A stretch of DNA of 64,000 nt from positions 62,001 to 126,000 of the forward strand of contig CAJTUC010000003.1 in assembly GCA_910579395.1 (NCBI GenBank). Reading direction: 5' to 3'. The notes under the pieces were generated by a model. It did not search any database and was not told where the DNA came from. It saw only the letters and a list, made by a program, of their open reading frames with translations. Below are positions 55,179-62,408 of the stretch, piece by piece. A program made the translations under genes and the position numbers. This stretch comes from an uncultured Lachnospiraceae bacterium. GTDB taxonomy: Bacteria > Bacillota > Clostridia > Lachnospirales > Lachnospiraceae. The first letter of the stretch is position 1. The number at the start of each line of letters is the position of its first letter.

Positions 55179-56702
55179 ATGGGCAGAGTACAGAAGGCGG
55201 CGAAGAATATTTTCTTCGGTTATATCAGTAATTTTATGATTCTGATTCTGGGGTTTTGGCAGAGGGATGTGTTCATCCGGGTGCTCGGTGAGACGCTGCT
55301 CGGCGTGAATACTCTGTATGCGGACATTCTGAGCGTGTTGTCACTGGCGGAACTCGGTGTCGGAACGGCCTTAAATTACAGTTTATATAAGCCGGTTGCC
55401 AATCGCGACAGGGAGAAGATAAAATCCTATATGCGGCTATATAAAAAGGCATATCTGACGATCGCGTGCGTGATTGCCGTTATCGGAATCGCGATTACGC
55501 CTTTTCTGCCGCTGTTGATCAAAGCCGAGAGCAGGGACGGTCTCGCGGTCAGGGAACTGGTGATTTATTACCTGATATTTCTCTTCAATACGGTCAGCAC
55601 TTATTTCGTGGCTTATAAATATAGTCTTGTCAACGCGGAGCAAAAGGATTATATTCAGACTAATATCACAACAATTACGAAGATCATTACGGTCGGCGTA
55701 CAGATTGTCGTTCTTTATGTGACGAAAAGCTTTCTCTTATATTTATTGGCTCATGCGGTTATTGAACTGCTTCAGAAGGTTGCCGTCAGCATTTATTTGA
55801 ATCATCTGTATCCGTATCTGCGTGACAGGAAAGTGGAAAAGCTGACGAAAGAGGAAACGGATATTGTCGTCACGAAGAGTAAGGCGTTGATGTTCCATAA
55901 AATAGGGGATGTTGCCAGGTTACAGACAGACAGTATTATCATTACCTATTTTATCGATGTAGCTTCGGTCGGATTTGTCGGAAATTATAACTATGTGATC
56001 ACTTATGGCGCCAATTTTATCAATCTGATCTTTAATTCCGTTATCTCTGGGCTTGGAAATCTTGTCGCCACGGAGTCGAAAGAGAAACAGTACAGTGTTT
56101 TTAAAGTATATCGTTTCTTTGCCTGCTGGCTTTACGGATTTGCCGCAGTCGGATTCTGGCTGCTGCTGACGCCGCTCGTTACCGGGCTTTGGCTGGATGA
56201 GAGCTGGAAACTGGGACAGGCGATTCTGACGCTGATCTTAATTGATTTTTATTTTAAGGGCGGAAGGGTCGTTCTGCTGAATTATAAGATTGCGGCGGGG
56301 GTTTTTGAGCAGGACAAGTACCTGTCTTTTGTTCAGGGAGGCGTCAATCTGGTGATCTCCATTATCGGCGCGAAATATATCGGGCTTGCCGGCGTTTATA
56401 TCGGAACGGTGGTTTCAGGCGTCATGGCCAATCTCATCCGGCCTGTGATTATTTATCGGGATTGTTTTTCAAGAAGCGTCTGGGATTATTTTAGGGATTC
56501 ATTCAAATATATTTGTACGATTTTGGGGATTCTTTTAATATTGATACCTGTTAAAAAATTCCTGCTCTCTCAGGTGAATGTGCTGACTTTTCTTTTGATG
56601 GCAGGAATCATTACGGTAGTCTATAACCTGGTTTTTGTATGTTTGTTCCGGAAAACGGAGGAATTTGCGTATCTGTGGTCGGTAGTGAGAAAGAACAAGT
56701 AG
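55179..56702 (+). CDS. Wzx-type oligosaccharide flippase (PST family)
   Basis: A 507-residue, 12-14-segment membrane protein. It opens AAKNIFFGYISNFMILILGF and continues FIRVLGETLLGVNTLYADIL, the normal start of Wzx/PST proteins, and has conserved Arg/Asp spacing in the first helices. It should flip the completed WbaP-initiated undecaprenyl-diphosphate unit to the outer face. It follows three transferases and a pyruvyl transferase. The ABC exporter at 41533 probably serves another unit. Confidence 0.9.
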   Translation: MGRVQKAAKNIFFGYISNFMILILGFWQRDVFIRVLGETLLGVNTLYADILSVLSLAELGVGTALNYSLYKPVANRDREKIKSYMRLYKKAYLTIACVIAVIGIAITPFLPLLIKAESRDGLAVRELVIYYLIFLFNTVSTYFVAYKYSLVNAEQKDYIQTNITTITKIITVGVQIVVLYVTKSFLLYLLAHAVIELLQKVAVSIYLNHLYPYLRDRKVEKLTKEETDIVVTKSKALMFHKIGDVARLQTDSIIITYFIDVASVGFVGNYNYVITYGANFINLIFNSVISGLGNLVATESKEKQYSVFKVYRFFACWLYGFAAVGFWLLLTPLVTGLWLDESWKLGQAILTLILIDFYFKGGRVVLLNYKIAAGVFEQDKYLSFVQGGVNLVISIIGAKYIGLAGVYIGTVVSGVMANLIRPVIIYRDCFSRSVWDYFRDSFKYICTILGILLILIPVKKFLLSQVNVLTFLLMAGIITVVYNLVFVCLFRKTEEFAYLWSVVRKNK

Positions 56703-56713
56703 AGGAAAAATCA

Positions 56714-57814
56714 ATGGACACAGCAAAGATGGAATTGATCGGGACAGCCTGTGAGGAACTTTTGTCGTATGGTTTGTGGAATACGAAGACAAGAGTGGAG
56801 ATGTTCCTGAAGAAATATATGCTCGGACGGCAGATTCCGGCGGACGATCTGATCTTCTGGCCGACGGGACTTCTTGCGGCGGGCTTATGGCATTGCAGGC
56901 AGAAGCTTACAGGAGAAGAAAGTGAAGAAGCAAAAGCGGTAGTTGAGCGGATTGAAACGGCGCTATCGGCTTATTTTGCCAGATGGGAGAAAAAGAAATG
57001 TCCGGTTTCTTATCTGGATGACCTGCTTGCCGGAGAGGTATTTCTCGCTGTTTTGGAGGAATATCAGAACAGCCGGAAAGCCAACGGCATGATCAGCGAA
57101 AAGAACGTGGAAAAATACCGGAAGGCTGTCGATAAACTGGCGGAGTATGCTTTTTCTTATCCGACGGACGAGACTGGGAGTTTTCCTTACCGCGCGGAAC
57201 AGAAAAATAACCATGTCTATGTCGATACGGTCGGCTTGTCCTGTCCTTTTCTGTATGAGTACGGCAGAGTCTACGGAGAGGATGAGGGCATGGAGCTGGC
57301 GGTCTCTCAGATTGCGAATTTCCTCGCTTACGGCATCGATACGACGACGGAGCTTCCCTATCATGGCTATGAGGTGGAAACGGGCATGAAATATGGCATT
57401 ATTGGCTGGGGAAGGGCGGTAGGCTGGCTTCTGCGCGGTATGACGAGGTGCATGACGGCAGTCTATGGTCTGGACAGATTACAGGAATCGTATTGCCGCC
57501 TGATCGATGTGGTCATCGCATGGCAGCGCAAGGACGGTTATTTTTCCTGGCAGCTTCAGGCGATGGAAGGTCCGGCGGACACTTCTGCCACCGCGATGAT
57601 CTGTCTCGCCTTACAGGAGGGCATTAAGACGAGAATGCTTCAGGGAGAGGCTTATCAGATTGTTCTCGACAAGGGGCTTCATGCGCTCCGAAAATCCATC
57701 AAGAACGGCAGGGTATATGACTGCCTGGGCGAGTGCGAAGGCTTTTCCCAGTATCCGCAGCGGTATGATGCTTATCCGTGGGCGCTGGGGGTCGTGCTGA
57801 TGTTGGAGATATAG
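56714..57814 (+). CDS. GH88/GH105-like unsaturated uronyl hydrolase
   Basis: A 366-residue (alpha/alpha)6-barrel-type protein without signal peptide. VYVDTVGLSCPFLYEYG carries the probable catalytic Asp, and GIIGWGRAVGWLLRGM is the family's Gly-Trp-Gly-Arg signature; DTSATAMICLAL follows. GH88/105 enzymes cleave unsaturated uronic acid from oligosaccharides made by lyases. In this biosynthetic setting it may trim or recycle glycan fragments; no lyase is visible in the window. ATG 56714 follows GAGGAAAAA; the longer frame lies inside the flippase gene. Confidence 0.78.
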   Translation: MDTAKMELIGTACEELLSYGLWNTKTRVEMFLKKYMLGRQIPADDLIFWPTGLLAAGLWHCRQKLTGEESEEAKAVVERIETALSAYFARWEKKKCPVSYLDDLLAGEVFLAVLEEYQNSRKANGMISEKNVEKYRKAVDKLAEYAFSYPTDETGSFPYRAEQKNNHVYVDTVGLSCPFLYEYGRVYGEDEGMELAVSQIANFLAYGIDTTTELPYHGYEVETGMKYGIIGWGRAVGWLLRGMTRCMTAVYGLDRLQESYCRLIDVVIAWQRKDGYFSWQLQAMEGPADTSATAMICLALQEGIKTRMLQGEAYQIVLDKGLHALRKSIKNGRVYDCLGECEGFSQYPQRYDAYPWALGVVLMLEI

Positions 57815-57905
57815 TTGGATCAGCAGTGGAATAGCCATAATTTGTAGAATTTTGCGAAAAAATGATACAAATTCGCCTGGTTTCGTGCTAAAATTGCTTA
57901 AAGGC

Positions 57906-57934
57906 TTGTCCCAAAGTTTTTTATGTGGTAGACT
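57906..57934 (+). promoter_or_regulatory. Candidate promoter of the RelA/SpoT island
   Basis: TTGTCC (57906-57911) and TAGACT (57929-57934) are 17 nt apart, 31 nt before the start of the synthetase gene. Upstream is an inverted repeat AATTTGTA (57839-57846) with TACAAATT (57866-57873), which may be an operator or chance in AT-rich sequence. Confidence 0.5.
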
Positions 57935-57964
57935 GACTTCATTGTATTCTAAAGAGGATAAGTC

Positions 57965-58942
57965 ATGGAGTGGGAAGCATACTGGCAAAGTTTATTGACT
58001 GAGAAAAAATTAAATAATAAAGTAACAGAACTGAATTTATATGAAGAAATTATTTTAGAGCGTGAACCTTGTACAGAACGAATCTGTAAAGGAATTTGTG
58101 ATCGATACGATGAGATGGAAAAGCATCTGGAAGCCGTTAAACTGGACTGCATCAAAGAGTTTAATCAGATAGAAGGCGTATATTTAAAAAGCGGACGTGT
58201 GAAGGGAAAAGACAGCTTGCTTTGTAAAGTAATCGATAAGCGGCGGGAAAATATAGAAGCTTTTGACAGTAAGTATTATGACCTGAATGAATTTAATTAT
58301 GATAGAATCATCACAGATTTGGTCGGAATAAGACTGATTATTAATTATCGTGGGAAATGGCTCGATGTTCATCGTAAGATTTTGGAAATGTTTCCGCTGT
58401 TGGACCAGAAACTATATGAAGCAAATCCGTTGTTGGAACATCGTACGGGAGAACGTTTTCAGGCAGAATGGCCTAAAGTATATTACGCACAGAATGATCC
58501 CATTCAGGAATATAAGAACGAGGGGCTATATGTTAAACTGAAGGCAATAGGATATCGGGGTATTCATTATATCCTTTCGTACAGGGGAACATATATAGAA
58601 CTTCAGTTACGGACAATTTATGACGAGGCGTGGAGTGAATGTGATCATAATTATGTATATAAAAAAGAAGAAAACCGATCGCATGATGCGTTAGTTCAGC
58701 TATCCAAAATTTTGAATCGTTTGACACATCTTTCTGATATTTTGAATGATACTATGAAGAGTGTGTATGATAAAGAGGGAATTGTTGTCAGCGGGCAAGA
58801 GAATGTATGGACTGCATTATCGGAGCATATAGATAGTATTGATGAAATTATCGCAAAGCTGGAGGAAACGGATAATATTTTCAGGGAGTTCAGAAGTCGG
58901 CTTGTCGATAAACAGGAGGATTGCGATGAAATCGGAGAGTAG
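57965..58942 (+). CDS. RelA/SpoT-domain alarmone-synthetase-like protein
   Basis: A 325-residue protein with a (p)ppGpp-synthetase fold but no HD hydrolase domain. Visible core motifs: ITDLVGIRLIINY, GYRGIHYIL, and YIELQLRTIYDEAWSE with the catalytic Glu, then CDHNYVYKKEE. The N-terminal ~110 and C-terminal ~80 residues are helical and charged, making it longer than RelQ-type small synthetases. It is AT-richer than the neighbouring glycan genes and is coupled to two small genes, a layout seen in toxin-antitoxin or stress modules. The product could be (p)ppGpp or another pyrophosphorylated nucleotide or tRNA. The toxin role is inferred. Confidence 0.8.
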   Translation: MEWEAYWQSLLTEKKLNNKVTELNLYEEIILEREPCTERICKGICDRYDEMEKHLEAVKLDCIKEFNQIEGVYLKSGRVKGKDSLLCKVIDKRRENIEAFDSKYYDLNEFNYDRIITDLVGIRLIINYRGKWLDVHRKILEMFPLLDQKLYEANPLLEHRTGERFQAEWPKVYYAQNDPIQEYKNEGLYVKLKAIGYRGIHYILSYRGTYIELQLRTIYDEAWSECDHNYVYKKEENRSHDALVQLSKILNRLTHLSDILNDTMKSVYDKEGIVVSGQENVWTALSEHIDSIDEIIAKLEETDNIFREFRSRLVDKQEDCDEIGE

Positions 58943-59147
58943 AGGCTGGGAACTGGGAACACAGTTGGTGGAACGGATTAAATCCGGGGAATTCCCCAAG
59001 AATCATTTAATGAATCACGGAGAAAATTTTACGGGCGGTTCGGAAGAATTGCTGGTATATGAACTGAACCGTTATATGGGTTCTTGCGGTCATGCGATGA
59101 TGGACTGGAGACTGGCACAGAAAGGATGTACTTATCTTGGATATTAA
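58926..59147 (+). CDS. Small hypothetical protein in RelA/SpoT island
   Basis: A 73-residue protein I do not recognise. It is mixed-charge, with Gly-Gly-Ser-Glu-Glu in the middle and a C-terminal half rich in Met, Trp and Cys (CGHAMMDWRLAQKGC), and no membrane segment. AGGAGG six bases before ATG 58926 supports translation. It overlaps the synthetase gene by 17 nt and the next gene by 11 nt, so all three are coupled. Possible antitoxin or accessory subunit, on position alone. Confidence 0.6.
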   Translation: MKSESRGWELGTQLVERIKSGEFPKNHLMNHGENFTGGSEELLVYELNRYMGSCGHAMMDWRLAQKGCTYLGY

Positions 59148-59682
59148 AGAGCCGAACGAAGGATATCAGTTTATCCTTGAAAAATTTGGAGAAGAAAAGA
59201 TTGAAAGCCGTTATCATTGTCTTTATGAATTGTTGTCGGCATATTTGAAAAGGAAAAGGCTGGAGGAAAGAGTGCGGATTGCTCCTGCTATTTTAGACCA
59301 TGTCATTGTAGATTATTTCGTTGATATCTATCGACTGAAAGATTTTCAGGGGATGGATTTGGTCAATGATACAAAAATCATGGCTTATACATCGTTCTGG
59401 CTCTTACGTCATAAACCGCTGCAGATATTGGATACGGAGAATGCGGATGATCTGGTCTATGTGAATGAAGATGCCGTAGGTGAAATTCTGCGTACGCAGT
59501 TGTTCAAAAAACCGGAAGATACGGTGCTTTTACCGGATCGGGCAGAAAGAATCGACGATTTTGTTAATACAATGAAATATTTCTTCCAGTACCGGCTATA
59601 TACGGCACAGAACATCGAATTGATGATCATGGCATTCAACGCGGGAAGAGATTATCAGTATTGTACTGATTTTCAGGAATAA
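59137..59682 (+). CDS. Hypothetical protein in RelA/SpoT island
   Basis: A 181-residue, probably helical soluble protein of unknown family; no catalytic motif is evident. The start is TTG 59137, ten bases after AAAGGA, inside the end of the small upstream gene. Recurrent charged/hydrophobic alternation (LLSAYLKRKRLEERVR, MKYFFQYRLYTAQN) suggests helices. Being third in the coupled trio, it may bind or regulate the RelA/SpoT-like enzyme. It could also be a neutraliser if the trio is a toxin-antitoxin system. Confidence 0.6.
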   Translation: MDIKEPNEGYQFILEKFGEEKIESRYHCLYELLSAYLKRKRLEERVRIAPAILDHVIVDYFVDIYRLKDFQGMDLVNDTKIMAYTSFWLLRHKPLQILDTENADDLVYVNEDAVGEILRTQLFKKPEDTVLLPDRAERIDDFVNTMKYFFQYRLYTAQNIELMIMAFNAGRDYQYCTDFQE

Positions 59683-59709
59683 AACTGCATAAATAACATA
59701 AAATGAAGT

Positions 59710-59735
59710 TGCGCCTTGTTTTCAGGGCGCATTTT
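59710..59735 (+). terminator. Possible weak terminator after RelA/SpoT island
   Basis: A 6-bp GC stem, TGCGCC (59710-59715) with GGCGCA (59726-59731), has a 10-nt loop and is followed by TTTT (59732-59735). The -35 box of the next promoter is in its loop, so termination and new initiation would be at the same spot. Confidence 0.35.
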
Positions 59736-59744
59736 CTATATAAT
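59716..59744 (+). promoter_or_regulatory. Candidate sigma-A promoter before GT11 gene
   Basis: TTGTTT (59716-59721) and TATAAT (59739-59744) are separated by 17 nt, about 50 nt before the GT11 gene. It restarts transcription of glycan genes after the RelA/SpoT island. Confidence 0.6.
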
Positions 59745-59793
59745 TAGGAAATGAAGATTTTCTAAGATGTCAGATTGTGGCATGGAGGTTATC

Positions 59794-60753
59794 ATGATCA
59801 TTATCAGAGTCATGGGCGGTCTGGGGAACCAGATGCAGCAATATGCGCTGTACAAAAAACTGGAAAACATGGGAAAAGAAGTCCGGCTGGATATTTCATG
59901 GTTTCGGAATGCGGACGTGCAGAAATCTGTTCTTGCAGAGCGGGAACTGGAACTGAATTATCTGGAGGGCATTTCTTATCGGACGGCCGCGCCGGAAGAA
60001 ATCAGAAGTGTGCTTGGCAGATTGTGGGAAGAGAAAGAAAAGGCGGCATCAAAACTCAAGAGAAAGCTGTTTTCCGCTTCCAATCCCTGTTTTATGGAAA
60101 ACGATATGTATCATGAGCAGGTATTTGCATTCACCGATAAATATCTGGTGGGATATTGGGCCTGTGAGAAATATTATGCGGATATTCTGGGAAAACTGCG
60201 TCAGGAGATTCGGTTTCCCAAGGCGCCCGTTCCGGACGGCGGCGCTCCTTCGAGGGGAGGAGCTTCTGAGATATCCGACAGGAACAGGGAAATGATCCGT
60301 AAGATGCAGGAAACGGAATCCGTCAGCGTGCATATCCGCCGGGGAGACTACCTCGATGCGGCGAACCGCCCTGTTTTCGGCGGAATCTGTACGAATGATT
60401 ATTATCGGGCTGCGATTGGCTTTTTGAAGGAAAAGTATCCGCAGGCTGCGTTTTTCTTTTTTTCCGATGACATTCCTTATGTGCGGGAGCATTACCTGGA
60501 AGAGGCCAGTGAGATCATAGACTGGAACAATGGGAAGAACAGCATTTATGATATGATGCTGATGAGCTCCTGCAGACACAATATCTGTGCCAACAGTACA
60601 TTCAGTTTCTGGGGGGCCAGACTCAATCCCTATGAGTCGAAAGTCATGATAAGGCCTTCTATCCATAAAAATACACAGATCTGTATTCCGGAGCAGATGA
60701 AAGAACTCTGGGCGGGATGGACGTTGATCACGCCGCAGGGAAAAACGCTTTAG
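59794..60753 (+). CDS. GT11 glycosyltransferase, alpha-1,2-fucosyltransferase-like, copy 2
   Basis: A 319-residue GT11 enzyme related to 40575-41471: MIIIRVMGGLGNQMQQYALY at the start, VSVHIRRGDYLDAANR and ICANSTFSFWGARL. The strongly conserved Phe of the GGLGNQMFQYA motif is Gln here. About 20 extra residues rich in Gly, Ser and Pro precede the RGDY region. ATG 59794 follows GGAGG by five bases, which decides against ATG 59767. Donor probably GDP-fucose or a related sugar. Confidence 0.86.
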   Translation: MIIIRVMGGLGNQMQQYALYKKLENMGKEVRLDISWFRNADVQKSVLAERELELNYLEGISYRTAAPEEIRSVLGRLWEEKEKAASKLKRKLFSASNPCFMENDMYHEQVFAFTDKYLVGYWACEKYYADILGKLRQEIRFPKAPVPDGGAPSRGGASEISDRNREMIRKMQETESVSVHIRRGDYLDAANRPVFGGICTNDYYRAAIGFLKEKYPQAAFFFFSDDIPYVREHYLEEASEIIDWNNGKNSIYDMMLMSSCRHNICANSTFSFWGARLNPYESKVMIRPSIHKNTQICIPEQMKELWAGWTLITPQGKTL

Positions 60754-60795
60754 GCAGGGAGACGGTTGTGCGCCAAATGGCGGCGGGGAGGATGC

Positions 60796-62379
60796 GTGAA
60801 CGAGAAAATAGCGAAAAAAATATCACTGGAAGAAATTTTATATTTTGGATTCTTTTTTATATTAGCCGTGACAAAGGGATTTGGCTTTTATGACGGACAG
60901 AAGCTGTTCTTACTGTTGATCATACCGGCTTTTCTCTGCGCGCTTTTGAAGATTCTGATCACGCCTTATACGAAACGGCAGTGGGTGTTTGTGACGGCGC
61001 TGCTGCTGCTGACGGCGCTTGTTTATGTCCAGTCTCGGGAAAAAGGCATTCTTTTTATCATGTTCATGATCCTGGGGATGAAGAACATCTCCTTGAAAAA
61101 GGTGATGTATGCCGGATTATGGGTATGGACGATATGCACGGTTCTGCTCGGCATCGTTTCTTTTTTCCGGCTGGAACATACGATATACCGCGTTCATCAG
61201 AAAATGGGGTTGGGACATATTTTCCGCTGGAGCCTCGGTTCTACGCATCCCAATGTTCTGCATATTACCTATTTTATGATCTGCGCTTTTATCGTCTATC
61301 AATTGGCGGAAAAATATAGTTTTAAGCATTTTGTACTGCTGATGTTCGGAAATGTGTTTGTCTTTTTCTATTCCGTCAGCTTTACCGGGTTGGGTATCGT
61401 GGCAATTTTTCTCGCGGGAGAACTTTATGTGCGGTTCCGGCCGAAATTTTGTCTGTGGGAAAAAATTGCGGTGAATCTGATACTCCCGGTTTGTGTGCTG
61501 TTTTCGTTCCTGCTGCCTTCTATCTATGCAAGGCAGGCTGCAGCGCAGCAATTAGCGCCGTGGATACTGAAACTGGATTCTCTTCTCAACACGCGTATTT
61601 TTCTGGCAAGCCAGTTCATGGCGCCGGAATTTATGAGCCTCTTTGGAGCGCAGATCGCGTTGTTAAAGCTGCCTTTCGGCGCCATTGACTGTTCTTATGT
61701 GTGGTGTTATATCAATTACGGCCTCATTCCATTTTTAATGTTCATGGCCGCCTATCTGATTTTGATTGCGGATGACTGCCGGAAGCAGAGGACAAGGGAA
61801 GCGGTGATGGTCATCAGCTTTCTGATGGCGGGATTTACGGAGCAGCTGTTGTTTAACACTTCTTTTAAGAATATTACATTCCTTTTTCTGGGAGAACTTT
61901 TATACCGACAGAAAGAAGGAGAAAAGGAGTACTGCCTTCTTCCGTCGCTGCGGCGGGAAATCGATGTGCCGGTTCCCCCTTTTCTGATATTCTTCGGGAA
62001 ACTGCCGAAACGGCTGGCGGGGCTGTGGAAATCCTGCCGGAAACAGATCACAGCGGGAATTCTTGCAGGAGCGGCGGTTGGTGTTCTTTTGTGCGCTATC
62101 CTGTATACAGCGCCGAAAGGATATGTTGTTCAACGGATGTATACGGACGGTTTGTTTGAGACTTCCGAATATCTGGAAAGTGCCGATGACCCGGCATATG
62201 AGGGCTACTGTATTATGAATTATGTGGATGCCGATACGAAAATGCAGATCATAGAGGGGAATGCGGTCGCGCTGGAGACGGCAAGATACTATGTGGGGAG
62301 CGTTCTGCTCGGTTCTCTGGCGGGATATCTGCTGTGTGTAGGAATCTGCCTTTGCAGGAAAGAAACGGAACAGGCTTAA
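60796..62379 (+). CDS. Wzy-like polymerase with C-terminal two-helix extension
   Basis: A 527-residue protein. Residues ~1-370 have about ten membrane segments, with SLGSTHPNVLHITYFM and SYVWCYINYGLIPF matching polymerase patterns (compare LGMGHPNALSCMFL at 47741). From ~415 a second part follows: a helix (GILAGAAVGVLLCAILY), an ~60-residue outside loop and a last helix (VLLGSLAGYLLCVGICL), a layout like chain-length regulators of the Wzz type. GTG 60796 follows GGGGAGG closely; the frame is open to TTG 60766. A polymerase-regulator fusion is inference. Confidence 0.62.
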   Translation: MNEKIAKKISLEEILYFGFFFILAVTKGFGFYDGQKLFLLLIIPAFLCALLKILITPYTKRQWVFVTALLLLTALVYVQSREKGILFIMFMILGMKNISLKKVMYAGLWVWTICTVLLGIVSFFRLEHTIYRVHQKMGLGHIFRWSLGSTHPNVLHITYFMICAFIVYQLAEKYSFKHFVLLMFGNVFVFFYSVSFTGLGIVAIFLAGELYVRFRPKFCLWEKIAVNLILPVCVLFSFLLPSIYARQAAAQQLAPWILKLDSLLNTRIFLASQFMAPEFMSLFGAQIALLKLPFGAIDCSYVWCYINYGLIPFLMFMAAYLILIADDCRKQRTREAVMVISFLMAGFTEQLLFNTSFKNITFLFLGELLYRQKEGEKEYCLLPSLRREIDVPVPPFLIFFGKLPKRLAGLWKSCRKQITAGILAGAAVGVLLCAILYTAPKGYVVQRMYTDGLFETSEYLESADDPAYEGYCIMNYVDADTKMQIIEGNAVALETARYYVGSVLLGSLAGYLLCVGICLCRKETEQA

Positions 62380-62408
62380 GAGCGCGTCTGCCGGAGCGGA
62401 CAGGGAGC

